Origin: Sphingobacterium sp. SGG-5
GTDB taxonomy: Bacteria; Bacteroidota; Bacteroidia; Sphingobacteriales; Sphingobacteriaceae
NCBI RefSeq assembly: GCF_011043525.1
Contig: NZ_JAAKGO010000004.1
Location: 124,001-188,000 of the forward strand
Length of the DNA: 64,000 nucleotides
Direction of reading: 5' to 3'
Part shown: one piece after another, positions 1 through 9,200 of the stretch
How positions within the stretch are numbered: position 1 is the first letter of the stretch
Layout: every line of letters starts with the position of its first letter
The notes under the pieces: generated by a model
Databases searched by the model: none
What the model was told of the DNA's origin: nothing
Seen by the model: only the letters and a program-made list of their open reading frames with translations
Program-made: the position numbers and the translations under genes

Positions 1-1014
1 CACCGTGTGGGCAACAAAGCCAACGACGAGTTTTATATCCTATCTGAAGAACCGATCCCGTTGCAGGGAAACGAAGTACTTCCGGATCTGCTCATGCAAT
101 ATTTTATGAAACCTTTTGCCAAGGTACAGGAAGTTTACCGGTTTTTTCATCCTAACGAAGAGCTGCAACTCAATGAGGTATATCATTTCACAAAGAAGTT
201 GTTTGATAAGGAAATAGCGTTCCATGCCTATAGCCAACACATTGCCAAGCATTTATACGAAATATCCGAGCATCCCAAGATAAAAGCAGGGGAGGTGTAC
301 GTTGTCCAACTGAAAAATGTACAGATGGAAGGGGAGGACAGGGAAGCAATTGGTATATTTAAATCGGAGAATAAAGAAACCTATCTCAAAGTTTATCCCA
401 ATCAAGGCGGTTTTCAACTGGATTACGAACAGGAGGCGATCAACATTAATAAATTGGATAAAGGTGTGGTCATCGTAAACGATGAGGGGGAAGAAGGCTA
501 TAAGGTGTTGGTAGTCGACCAAACGAATTCCTCGGAAGCCGTGTACTGGAAAGATAGCTTTTTGCAGTTGAAGTCCCGGAACGATAATTATCAACAGACG
601 GGTAATTTGATGAAGGTGTATAAAAATTTTGTCCATGAGAAGCTGGATGAAGTTTTTGAGTTACAGACGGCCGATAAGATTGACCTGATGAACCGGTCGA
701 TGGATTACTTCAAGTCGAAGGAGACCTTTGATTGTGCCGAATTTGAAGAAGAGGTTCTCGGTAATCCACAGGCAGTAAGTTTATTCAACGATTATAAACA
801 TACCTTTGAAGAAGAGTTCAATCAACCTTTTCAGGACAATTTTAATATCGCCACGCCAGCTGTAAAAAAAATGCAGTCGAGCTATAAAAGTGTGCTCAAA
901 CTGGATAAAAACTTCCATGTGTATGTACATGGGAAGCGGGAATATCTGGAGCATGGTTATGACGAGGAGAGAGGGATGAGTTATTATAAGCTGTATTATG
1001 AAAATGAAAGCTAG
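1..1014 (+). CDS. 37-kDa nucleoid-associated protein (NdpA/YejK-like), 5' end outside window
   Basis: The reading frame is open from base 1 and begins with the residues HRVGNKANDEF, which lie about 15 residues inside typical Bacteroidota members of the NA37/NdpA family. The true start is therefore upstream of the window; the GTG at base 7 is internal. About 337 residues are visible against a usual length near 345-350, so only a short N-terminal piece is missing. The family binds nucleoid DNA; its precise role in Bacteroidota is not established. The 3' end overlaps the next gene by 17 nt, which suggests a two-gene operon with the DUF3810 gene. Assigned from the characteristic N-terminal VGNKANDE block and overall length. 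Confidence 0.85.
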   Translation, partial: HRVGNKANDEFYILSEEPIPLQGNEVLPDLLMQYFMKPFAKVQEVYRFFHPNEELQLNEVYHFTKKLFDKEIAFHAYSQHIAKHLYEISEHPKIKAGEVYVVQLKNVQMEGEDREAIGIFKSENKETYLKVYPNQGGFQLDYEQEAININKLDKGVVIVNDEGEEGYKVLVVDQTNSSEAVYWKDSFLQLKSRNDNYQQTGNLMKVYKNFVHEKLDEVFELQTADKIDLMNRSMDYFKSKETFDCAEFEEEVLGNPQAVSLFNDYKHTFEEEFNQPFQDNFNIATPAVKKMQSSYKSVLKLDKNFHVYVHGKREYLEHGYDEERGMSYYKLYYENES

Positions 1015-2107
1015 GCTATATCGTCTTTTCAGTAGAAATAACTTTTATTTTATTGTAATTGCCTGTTGCTTACTGATTCAGGTGGGGATTAGCATCCTAC
1101 ACACGAATCCTCAGGCGGTAGAATATTATTATTCACGAGGCTTTTATCCTAAATTTTCCTATTTATCCATTCTACTTTTTTCCTGGTTGCCTTTTAGTTT
1201 TGGTGACTTGCTATACGGTGTGCTTGTATTGCTTTTTTCAAGCTTATTATTCCGGATTGCGCAAGCGCTATATCGCAGCGAATGGAATATGTTGAAACGG
1301 AAGACAGTTCAGTTTCTTGCACTTTTATCTTTGGTATATACCTTCTTTTATGTCAACTGGGGACTCAATTACTACCGGATACCCTTAGCCGATCAGATCG
1401 GTTTAGATACAGAAAGTATACATATAGACGATTATATACAAGTTGTTGATAAATACGTTCTTATTGTTAACAGTCTAAGAGATAGTTTGGATTTGGAACA
1501 GAAAGACAAAAGGGGAGTTCGCAGGGATCTGGAGCAATGGATGAGAGCGGATACTTTATTTCACGGGATACTAAGCCAAAGCCAAATTCATGGAAAATCG
1601 CCGATTTCCAGTGCTATTATTTCTTATTTTACGGTCTCAGGTTATTTTAATCCATTTACCTTGGAGGTGCAGGTCAATCAAAATATACCTCTTGCTTCTT
1701 ACCCTTTCGTCAATGTACATGAACTGGCGCATCAAATGGGTATAGGGTTCGAAGATGAATGTAATTTTATTGCATTCCGTAAATTGATGTATCATAAAGA
1801 CCTTTGGTATCGTTATTCCGCTTACTACGAAGCGGTTCAATATTTATTATACCCTTTGTATGGGGATAAGGAATTGTATGAAAAGTATCGAAATAAGCTG
1901 TCACCGAAAGTTCGGGCGGATTTGGCGTATGAACGTGCTTTTTGGCAACAATATAGTGGATGGGTAGATAAGATATCCAACCTTTTTTATAATCAATATC
2001 TCAAACACAACAACCAGCCCGAAGGGATGGAGCGCTATAGTATGATGGCAAAACTTGTCGTAGCTTGGGAAAAGCAGCAGGGAAAGGCAGCAGTCATTCG
2101 TGATTAG
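998..2107 (+). CDS. DUF3810 domain membrane protein with HExxH motif
   Basis: The 369-residue protein has a hydrophobic N-terminal third with about three membrane segments (residues 15-35, 55-85 and 100-120). A soluble C-terminal domain follows, carrying HELAHQMG near residue 245 and a downstream ED pair (GFEDECNF). HELAH is an HExxH zinc-metallopeptidase signature, which is typical of DUF3810 proteins; no substrate is known for them. The start lies inside the end of the upstream nucleoid-protein gene, so translational coupling is likely. The 3' end meets the convergent reductase gene with a 4-nt overlap. A membrane-bound peptidase role is inference. Confidence 0.82.
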   Translation: MKMKARLYRLFSRNNFYFIVIACCLLIQVGISILHTNPQAVEYYYSRGFYPKFSYLSILLFSWLPFSFGDLLYGVLVLLFSSLLFRIAQALYRSEWNMLKRKTVQFLALLSLVYTFFYVNWGLNYYRIPLADQIGLDTESIHIDDYIQVVDKYVLIVNSLRDSLDLEQKDKRGVRRDLEQWMRADTLFHGILSQSQIHGKSPISSAIISYFTVSGYFNPFTLEVQVNQNIPLASYPFVNVHELAHQMGIGFEDECNFIAFRKLMYHKDLWYRYSAYYEAVQYLLYPLYGDKELYEKYRNKLSPKVRADLAYERAFWQQYSGWVDKISNLFYNQYLKHNNQPEGMERYSMMAKLVVAWEKQQGKAAVIRD

Positions 2108-2661
2108 AATTTTTCAATCCACCCATCGAAAGCTTGAATGAACTTTTTAAAATGATCTACCGTTTGTTGTTCCTTGAACGATGTTCCATCCTCACTCAAC
2201 AGCTGTGTGATATTGCCGATATACATTTCAGGCTGTTGTAATGCCGGCATGTTCAAAAAAGTTAGGCATTGCCGTAAATGATGATTCGCCCCAAACCCAC
2301 CTATGGCACCTATAGAGACAGATACGATAGCAGCCGGTTTTCCATTCCATACACTTTTGCCATAAGGACGTGAAGCGACATCCAATGCGTTTTTTAAGAC
2401 CCCAGGTATCGATCGGTTATATTCAGGTGTGATGAACATAAATGCGTCGTGCTGCGCTACTTCGACTCGGAAGTCGTCAACAGTGGAGGGTGCTCCTTCG
2501 GTGTCGAAATCTTGATTATAAAAGGGGAGCTGACCTATTTCGATAATCTGATACGTGTTTTCGCTGTCATCGGCGATTGTACTCATGATGATATGGGCAA
2601 CCTTTTTGTTGAAAGATTCTTTACGGAGGCTCCCTACGATCAAACCTATTTTTTTTCCCAT
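2104..2661 (-). CDS. NADPH-dependent FMN reductase family protein
   Basis: A 185-residue flavodoxin-like protein. The N-terminal GLIVGSLRKESFNKKVA block is the phosphate-binding loop of the NADPH-dependent FMN/azo/chromate reductase family (FMN_red). TPEYNRSIPGVLKNALD, near residue 80, is the family's second flavin-contact motif. The length matches the family (about 180). It should be a cytosolic homodimer that reduces quinones, azo dyes or metal ions with NADPH; the physiological substrate cannot be read from sequence. It shares the minus strand with the NUDIX gene upstream, with an 87-nt gap. Confidence 0.88.
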   Translation of the reverse strand: MGKKIGLIVGSLRKESFNKKVAHIIMSTIADDSENTYQIIEIGQLPFYNQDFDTEGAPSTVDDFRVEVAQHDAFMFITPEYNRSIPGVLKNALDVASRPYGKSVWNGKPAAIVSVSIGAIGGFGANHHLRQCLTFLNMPALQQPEMYIGNITQLLSEDGTSFKEQQTVDHFKKFIQAFDGWIEKF

Positions 2662-2748
2662 GTTGATTCGAATTTGATGATGTTATGTATTGCTAACAAA
2701 CGACTACCGGTTTTAGTTTGTTATTATTTCAAAAGTCGGGCATTCTAT

Positions 2749-3357
2749 CTATTCCGTTATCGTATTTATGATGTCTTTAATTAAAGGGTAGGTATTTTCT
2801 TTCATTTTTTTCAATTCAGTGTTTTTCACCCAGACCGCTTGTGTGATATCTTCCTCTGTCTGCGGTGTTAGTTTAGGCTCCTTATTAACACCCATGTCAT
2901 ACCATTGCGTTTGTTTGAGCACAAATTTATCCCGCATATAATACGTATGGTAGGTTGTTATTAGCTTCTTGCCCAGATAATCGATGTGAAGACCGCATTC
3001 TTCTTCCACCTCCCGGACGGCCGCTTCGCGCATTTTTTCGTTGTCTTCAACTTTTCCTTTGGGAAGATCCCATTTGCCAAGCCGGTGGATAAAGAGGTAT
3101 TCTCCATTACCGTTTCTGACCAGCCCACCGGCAGCTTTGATCACTTTGGATGTAGCAAGAAGTGTTTTAACAGTTTTATGTATATCCGGGTGAACACATA
3201 AATAGGTGATGTTTGCGTTCTTCGGAATACCGTTGAAAAGTTTTTCCAAATCAACATCTTGTATACCAATAGTTTGTACCGTGCTTTCGAGAAGAGGTGC
3301 AAAATCTGCCATAATTAGCAGGCTTTGGTTCATATAAATTTTATAAATTTGTGCCAT
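2749..3357 (-). CDS. NUDIX hydrolase
   Basis: A 202-residue protein. The Nudix box (GX5EX7REVXEEXG) starts near residue 101 as GKVEDNEKMREAAVREVEEE and is complete, including the REVEEE metal ligands. An N-terminal extension of about 65 residues precedes the fold, as in Bacteroidota homologues. The substrate is unknown but should be a nucleoside diphosphate linked to another group. Translation from MAQIYKIY gives a start codon that shares the palindrome CATG with the start codon of divergent pyrE. In-frame ATGs at codons 9 and 16 are alternatives. Because of the overlap, its promoter must lie inside pyrE. Confidence 0.85.
   Translation of the reverse strand: MAQIYKIYMNQSLLIMADFAPLLESTVQTIGIQDVDLEKLFNGIPKNANITYLCVHPDIHKTVKTLLATSKVIKAAGGLVRNGNGEYLFIHRLGKWDLPKGKVEDNEKMREAAVREVEEECGLHIDYLGKKLITTYHTYYMRDKFVLKQTQWYDMGVNKEPKLTPQTEEDITQAVWVKNTELKKMKENTYPLIKDIINTITE
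3324..3351 (+). promoter_or_regulatory. Candidate Bacteroidota-type promoter of pyrE
   Basis: TTTG (3324-3327) and TAAATTTG (3344-3351) match the -33/-7 consensus TTTG...TAnnTTTG of the Bacteroidota housekeeping sigma factor, with a 16-nt gap that is shorter than the usual 19 or so. The -7 element ends only 4 nt before the pyrE ATG, so the transcript would be leaderless or nearly so. The element lies inside the first codons of the divergent NUDIX gene. Confidence 0.4.
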
Positions 3358-4003
3358 GAATAGTCTAAATGAGGTTGAACAAAAAGTTGCTGAATCCTTA
3401 TTGCAAATTAAAGCAATAAAATTACAACCTAAAAGTCCTTTTACATGGGCGTCTGGATGGAAGTCTCCAATTTACTGCGACAACCGTATCACATTGTCGC
3501 ATCCGCCTATACGTACCTATATCCGCCAAAATTTAGCTCAACTTATTCAAGATGAGTTTGGGACGGTAGATATGATAGCAGGTGTGGCGACAGCAGGTAT
3601 CCCTCAAGGTGTGTTAGTTGCACAGGATTTAGGACTGCCTTTTTCTTATGTGCGTAGTAATGCCAAAGGCCATGGTCGGCAAAATCTGATAGAAGGAGAG
3701 GTTGTTAGCGGACAACGTGTTGTTGTGCTGGAAGATTTGGTATCGACAGGTAAGAGTTCATTACAGGCTGTAAAAGCGTTGCGTGATGTGGGCTGTAATG
3801 TCGTGGGACTGGTATCTATATTCACGTACGGTTTGGATGAGGCTGCAGAGAATTTTGCAGAAGCAAAATGTCCGATGTTTAGCTTATGTGACTATGAAGC
3901 TTTAATCAAAGTTGCAGTGGAAAAAAGCTATGTGCTGGAAAGTGAGGTGGAGATGCTTGAACAATGGCGTAAAGCCCCATCTTCGTGGTCGCCGAAAGTG
4001 TAA
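3356..4003 (+). CDS. pyrE: Orotate phosphoribosyltransferase
   Basis: This enzyme converts orotate and PRPP to orotidine 5'-phosphate in de novo pyrimidine synthesis. The 215-residue protein has FTWASGWKSPIYCDNR near the N-terminus (substrate loop), the mobile-loop residues around RSNAKGHGRQN, and the PRPP-binding motif VVVLEDLVSTGKSS near residue 123. All are intact and the length is normal for the family. The start ATG overlaps the NUDIX start codon on the other strand. The SRPBCC gene follows 11 nt downstream, so the two are probably cotranscribed. Confidence 0.96.
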   Translation: MNSLNEVEQKVAESLLQIKAIKLQPKSPFTWASGWKSPIYCDNRITLSHPPIRTYIRQNLAQLIQDEFGTVDMIAGVATAGIPQGVLVAQDLGLPFSYVRSNAKGHGRQNLIEGEVVSGQRVVVLEDLVSTGKSSLQAVKALRDVGCNVVGLVSIFTYGLDEAAENFAEAKCPMFSLCDYEALIKVAVEKSYVLESEVEMLEQWRKAPSSWSPKV

Positions 4004-4014
4004 TATCTAACGAT

Positions 4015-4413
4015 ATGACGTTGATTCAAAATACAACCCTTATTCCCAAAGCGATAGCTGAGGTCTATACTTTTTTGGCCGACTTGAATAATCACGAGCA
4101 ACTGATGCCGGATAATATTCAAGATTGGACGTCTACAGCAGATGAAGCGCAGTTTTCCATTAAGAACCTTGCAAAGTTAGCTTTGAAGGTAAGCCAACGT
4201 GTAGCGAATCGTGAAATTATATGTCTTCCTATAGGCGATGTTCCTTTTACCCTTAAGCTGTCGTGGAAACTGGAAGAAATTTCTGCCGTAGAGACTAGGG
4301 CTACCTTTGTTATCGAAGCAGAATTAAATATGATGATGAAGATGATGGTTTCAGGCCATTTACAAAAACTGGTTGACCATCAGGTGTCGCGTTTGAAAGA
4401 AGTGTTTGGATAG
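4015..4413 (+). CDS. SRPBCC family protein (START-like fold)
   Basis: A 132-residue protein if started at the ATG 11 nt after the pyrE stop. An in-frame GTG lies further upstream inside pyrE but would give an N-terminus unlike the family. The pattern of an N-terminal TLIPKAIAEVYTFLADLNNH strand-helix and a long C-terminal helix (HLQKLVDHQVSRLKEVF) is that of the polyketide cyclase/SRPBCC lipid-binding fold. The ligand is unknown. pyrE-SRPBCC adjacency is common in Sphingobacteriaceae as far as I recall, and suggests only shared expression. Confidence 0.75.
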   Translation: MTLIQNTTLIPKAIAEVYTFLADLNNHEQLMPDNIQDWTSTADEAQFSIKNLAKLALKVSQRVANREIICLPIGDVPFTLKLSWKLEEISAVETRATFVIEAELNMMMKMMVSGHLQKLVDHQVSRLKEVFG

Positions 4414-4868
4414 AAACACCGACCGCAAGGAGGTTATATGTCCGGAGTCCTATGGACAAATCGTCCGTTTTTAGTACAAAATTCCTTGTGCATCACTCTT
4501 GACTTCTTCTTGTTTTTTTTATCGCTCAAGCCACGAGGAGGCTTTTTGTACTTTTTGACCGCAAAAAGTACCCAAACCGAACGAAGTGAGCTCATGGATA
4601 CCATTGAAAACAACAGCTAATCCATAAACTCGTCGCTGTACCGGATCGCTACATCGTCTCTTCCTTCCTGCTATCCGCGACCCGCTACTGCGAAGCAGGC
4701 ATCAGGGTATGCGTTGGTGGTAGCGGGGCTGATGCAACATTGGCGACATCTATAGCTCTTGTGCAGATAGTATTTTTTTCTTTAACCTAACTGCTTGTTT
4801 CTCTTTTCTCAAATCTGATATCTCACGTCTCATGTCTTAAATCTCAGTGACCGTGTAACCCCGGAACG
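4414..4868. other. Intergenic region, no convincing gene
   Basis: 455 nt between the convergent SRPBCC and porP genes. A 60-codon frame preceded by AGGAGG starts at 4438, but its product is low-complexity and runs through a hairpin repeat, so I do not call it a gene. The region contains one copy of an intergenic repeat with a 10-bp stem (listed separately). The rest shows no promoter or RNA gene that I can support. Confidence 0.5.
4518..4575. repeat. Intergenic repeat copy 1 with hairpin
   Basis: It starts with TTTATCGCTCAAGCC (4518-4532), found again identically at 5825-5839. After that comes a perfect 10-bp stem, GTACTTTTTG (4548-4557) and CAAAAAGTAC (4562-4571), with the loop ACCG. The hairpin may end transcripts from one or both convergent genes. 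Together with copy 2 it brackets porP. Confidence 0.6.
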
Positions 4869-5753
4869 TCATAACAACCCCACGCCACCGACTCTGTATC
4901 GTAGGCCGATCTCATGGGTGTTGACAGAGATGCGCTGGTTCAGGGTACGGTTGTTCGGGCTGAATTGGTAGCTGTAGCCGATACCGAAGTCACCGAAGTT
5001 CAGCTGCAGCAGGCCCGACAGGTCTCCCTGGTTCTGCACGCCCATGCCCAATCCCAGCTTCCGGCCCATGAACAGCAGCACGCTCAGGTCATAACGCGGA
5101 TCCATATCGTCCATATGGCTCACTAATACTGAAGGACGGACATGGAAGGCATCGTCCAGCCTCAGCAGTGCCCCTGCGGTGATGTAGTACACGTTCCTGA
5201 ACTCGTATTCGATATCGTCCGGACGGCTCAGCGAGAACCGGGGCATCGACACACCGAAGTAATAGCGCTCCGGACGGTAGTAGCTCGTCGAGATGCTCAG
5301 GAAACCGCCCGTCTCCCGGATGTTGTCACGGAAGGAAGGATCGTTCTGGTCGTCAATGCTGCTGTAGTCGCCCTGGAAGTGCACGAAGCCGCCGCCCATC
5401 GATAGGCTCAGGTACTCGTATTCGGTGATGCGTACCGCCTTGGCCACATAGGCCGAGAACTCGCTTTCCTTGGTGACACCGTAGGCGGCATGCTTGGCAT
5501 CAAGACCTACCGACAGCAGGGCATTCCGCAGCCCGACGTTGCCGCTGGCCCAGATGGATTTCGGTGCCCCGTCCACGCCCGTCCACTGGCTGCGGCCAAG
5601 CATGGAGAAGCTACCGCCGAGGTCCATCGTGCTCAGCGAGCTGTTGAAGGTGTTGCGCAGCTGGCCGAACTGGTTGTAGCTGACGCCGTGCTGGGCTTTT
5701 GTCAAGAAGGGCAACAGCGCTAATACTGTGAATAGGGTTATGTATTGTTTCAT
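4869..5753 (-). CDS. Type IX secretion system membrane protein, PorP/SprF family
   Basis: A 294-residue outer-membrane beta-barrel protein with a signal peptide (MKQYITLFTVLALLPFLTKAQ). The mature N-terminus HGVSYNQFGQLRNTFNSS and the motif RSQWTGVDGAP near residue 55 are hallmarks of PorP/SprF. The C-terminus has alternating aromatic strands (GIGYSYQF, HEIGLRYR). In Flavobacterium, SprF-type proteins pair with one specific large surface protein carrying a type B C-terminal domain. The gene directly downstream of the 2204-residue adhesin fits that arrangement, so this is probably its dedicated export or attachment partner. It lies 536 nt after the adhesin stop, with a terminator between, so read-through or a separate promoter is needed. 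Confidence 0.9.
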   Translation of the reverse strand: MKQYITLFTVLALLPFLTKAQHGVSYNQFGQLRNTFNSSLSTMDLGGSFSMLGRSQWTGVDGAPKSIWASGNVGLRNALLSVGLDAKHAAYGVTKESEFSAYVAKAVRITEYEYLSLSMGGGFVHFQGDYSSIDDQNDPSFRDNIRETGGFLSISTSYYRPERYYFGVSMPRFSLSRPDDIEYEFRNVYYITAGALLRLDDAFHVRPSVLVSHMDDMDPRYDLSVLLFMGRKLGLGMGVQNQGDLSGLLQLNFGDFGIGYSYQFSPNNRTLNQRISVNTHEIGLRYRVGGVGLL

Positions 5754-5824
5754 ATACTCTTGGTTTCTTTTTTAATTCTGTCTTTGTTCCTTATTCCTTC
5801 TATCTTTTCTCTCTTTTCTATCTC

Positions 5825-5885
5825 TTTATCGCTCAAGCCGCGATGGGCTCCTACTTTTTTCTCTCAAAAAAGATAGGCAAAAAAG
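5825..5885. repeat. Intergenic repeat copy 2 with hairpin
   Basis: The same 15-nt lead TTTATCGCTCAAGCC as at 4518, followed by a T/A-rich stem CTTTTTT (5854-5860) and AAAAAAG (5866-5872). It is located just upstream of porP. The stem sequences differ between the copies while pairing is kept, which argues for a conserved structure. Confidence 0.55.
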
Positions 5886-5887
5886 TC

Positions 5888-5951
5888 GCTGCTTAAAAGT
5901 TTGGGCTGTATGGATAGTGCCTCCTACTGCTATTGCCCAAACTTTTGAGGC
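5888..5951. repeat. Long inverted repeat in the adhesin-porP gap
   Basis: AAAAGTTTGGGC (5895-5906) is perfectly complementary to GCCCAAACTTTT (5935-5946). GCTGC/GCAGC extends it outward after a short mismatch. The 28-nt centre is unpaired. Nothing coding overlaps it. The rest of the 5754-6289 gap shows no supported gene. Confidence 0.6.
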
Positions 5952-6245
5952 AGCATTTATTATGTTTGTGCGGATACTGCTTATCTCTGTTTCTTCTTCT
6001 TTTTTTCTCTTTATCCCTTCTGTTTGTTATCCTTCACTCTACATACGACGTAGATCGAAATCCTAACTCGCCGTAGAAAGACGGCCTTGGACTGTACAGC
6101 GTTAAGAAAACATCCGAGTGCCCGTATAAAACAGATCGAAAAAATGGAGCAAAGCGCAATGGCTCCGATCTGTTTAGGGCAAAAGGACTGTTTTTAGCGT
6201 CGTACCGTCCAAGCCTTGACTTTTTTTGCTTGTTTTTTTGGTCAA

Positions 6246-6280
6246 GAAAAAAAATGAAGGGCCCTCCCGGACTGAGGGAC
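6246..6280 (-). terminator. Rho-independent terminator after the adhesin gene
   Basis: Read on the minus strand, a CCCTC/GAGGG stem (plus-strand 6262-6266 and 6274-6278) is followed by a run of eight T residues (plus-strand A-run 6247-6254). It begins 12 nt past the adhesin stop codon. A CTTGAC/GTCAAG inverted repeat lies just beyond it. Confidence 0.65.
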
Positions 6281-6289
6281 CCAACATTA

Positions 6290-9200
6290 CTATCTACGCA
6301 CGACAAAGAACCCTTTCTCGCGTTTCCACTGACCGCCGTCCTTGATATCGAGGTAATAATAATATGTACCGTCGTGTACGGTGCGGCCACCGGGGAACAC
6401 GTTGTTCCTGTTGTCGTATTCTTCTATCTCGGCGAGTACTTTGCCGGACTTGTCAAAGATCGTCACTTTGTTCTCCGGGTAATCCCGGATGCCTTCGATC
6501 ATCAGGAAGTCGTTGATACCGTCGCCGTTGGGCGATACTGCCTGATGTACACGTATCGGTAATGCGGCATCCGCGTCGTTGGCAATGCGCACCGTCACCG
6601 AGACCGGATCGGCAGGCAGGTAGTTGTGATTACCTGCCTGTGTGGCGGTAATCACTACCGTACCCAGGCGCTTGACCGTCATGGTCAGCGAGCTGCTGTT
6701 GACGGTGGCGATCATCTCGTCATCGATGGTCAGGTTGACCGGTAGACCGCTGCTGGCCAATACCTCAAGGTCGATCGTGCCCGCATCGCGGTAAAGTGTG
6801 CCCGGATCGGTAAACGTAATGGTCTGCGGTGCTTTGTTCACCGTCAGTGTGCCGCTTACATAGCTGATATCGTAGTTGGACAGTTTTGGTCCCTGTGCTG
6901 CCGAGGCGGTGACGTCATAGGTATCAACATCGGCAGAGGCTGATGCTCCGGCTGAAGTTAATGTCACCGAGGTAACTGCATCGCCGTTGACAAGGCCGTC
7001 CGGTGTGAATTCTGTACTGCCGAGTGTCAGTGTAGCACCATAGGTCTTGCTACGGTCATTGGCCGTAATGGACAGTGGAGCTTTGTTTACCGTTAATGTT
7101 CCTTCGAAATAAGCGATGAGATAATTCTCGAGTCCGTCTCCCGTTGCATTTGCTACCTCTATATAGTAATCTCCTACATCGGCCGAGACGGCTGCACCGG
7201 TTGAGTTCAGCGTGACCGAGGTAACCTCGTCGTTGTTCACCAGACCGCTGGCCGTGAACTCGGTACTGCCGAGTGTCAGTGTAGCACCATAGGTCTTGCT
7301 ACGGTCATTGGCCGTAATGGACAGTGGAGCTTTGTTTACCGTTAATGTTCCTTCGAAATAAGCGATGAGGTAATTCTCAAGTCCGTCGCCCGTTGCGTTT
7401 GCTACCTCTATATAGTAATCTCCTACATCGGCCGAGGTGGCTGCACCGGTTGAGTTCAGTGTTACCGAGATAACTACGTCACTGTTGACAAGGCCGCTTG
7501 CCGTAAAGGCAGTAGTGCCAAGGACAAGCGCCTCACCGTAGGTCTTGCTTCGGTCATTAGCCGTAATGGACAGTGGCGCTTTATTTACCTGTAGTGTTCC
7601 TTCGAAATAAGCGATGATGTAATTTTCAAGTCTGCTGCCCGTTGCGTTTGATACCTCTATATAGTAATCTCCGACGTTGGCTGAGGCTGTTGCTCCCGGC
7701 GAGGTCAGTGTTACCGAGGTAACTTCATCGTTATTGACCAGACCCAGGCTTGTGAACTCGGTAGTACCGAGTGTCAGCGCCTCACTGTAGGTCTTGCTGC
7801 GGTTGTTCGCTGTTATTGTCAGTGCCTTTTTATTTACCGTCAGCGTGCTTTCCTCGTATGTGATATCATAGTTGGCCAGGCCTGTACCTGCCGCTGCCGA
7901 GGCGGTGATGTCGTAGGTGTCGACATCGGCCGAGGCCGCTGCTCCGGGAGAAGACAATGTTACCGAAGTAACTTCATCATCGTTGACAAGACCGTTTGCT
8001 ATAAAGGCAGTAGTGCCGAGTGCAAGGGTCTCACCGTAGGTCTTGCTGCGATCTTTGGCCGTGATGGTCAGTGCTTTCGGGTTGACTGTCAGCGTGCCTT
8101 TGGCGTAGTTGATCGTATAGTTCGTCAGACCGCTGCCCTGCGCATCTGTGGCCGTGATGTCGTAAGTGTTTACCACAGCTGTCGCTGCTGCTCCCGGAGA
8201 GGTCAGCATTACCGAGGTAACCGCATCACTGTTAACAAGGCCATCGGTTGTAAATTCAGTACTGCCGAGGACAAGCGCCTCACCGTAGGTCTTGCTGCGG
8301 TTGTTCGCTGTTACTGTCAATGCTTTCGCATTGACAGTAAGCGTGCCTTCCTCGTACGTAATATCGTAGTTATCCAGACCTGTACCCTGGGCGTTTATGG
8401 CGGTGATATCATAGGTATCGACATCTGCCGAGGCCGCTGCTCCGGGAGAAGTCAATGTTACCGAGTTAACCTCATCGTCATTAATCAACCCATTTGCTGT
8501 AAACTCGGTACCGTCAAAGCTAAAAATACTACCGTATGTTTTAGTCTGATCACTCGGCGTGATAACCAGATTTATTTTTTTAATCTGTAATTGGGCTGTT
8601 TTTTCGAGATCCGGTCCACAACCAGAAAAAATAGCCTTAATGGTGTATGTGCCCGCCTCAATAGCTTCTGTAATGACTTGATCATTTTCGTCGATTATTT
8701 CATAACGTACTGTACTTCCCGGAGGCATATTTCCGGCTACTATCGTTTTAGCTGATCCATCATAATCTACTTCTTTATCAGCAAAGGTTACTTGATTAAG
8801 ATCGATAGCCCGGCAGTGATATTCGTAAGCACCTATATCGATTGTTGAATCAAATACACGAGAATTATGACTGGCATCCAAATCAACCGAAAGATCACCT
8901 CCCGCATCTGTGTATAGGAAATTACTTCCCTTATTTATCGCTGGGCTGCCTGCAGTTAAGCTATAGTCGTCATTATCCGCATTCGCAAATAAAGGATCGA
9001 TCAACAGGTTGTTTCCTCCATTGGTTCCCCAGTCTGCATTCCAGTTCCCAAAAATAAGCGACGGCTTTTTAATTATACTGTTTTTGATGCTAGCAGAGCC
9101 CGGTTGCGTCGTATTCGCATTATTATATATCGTTCCTTCACGCGTATTGCTATCGCTATAGATAATGGAATTAATAATATCGATATGGTTTCCACCACTA

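Noticed and set aside
1448..1456. TAAATAC motif inside the DUF3810 gene as a promoter
   Set aside because: It lies in coding sequence with no downstream gene start at a fitting distance; counted as background.
4438..4620. 60-codon gene with good ribosome binding site
   Set aside because: The product is low-complexity and the frame runs through an intergenic hairpin repeat.
4914..5723. Plus-strand frames opposite porP
   Set aside because: Shadows caused by the high-GC codon use of porP; no family features.
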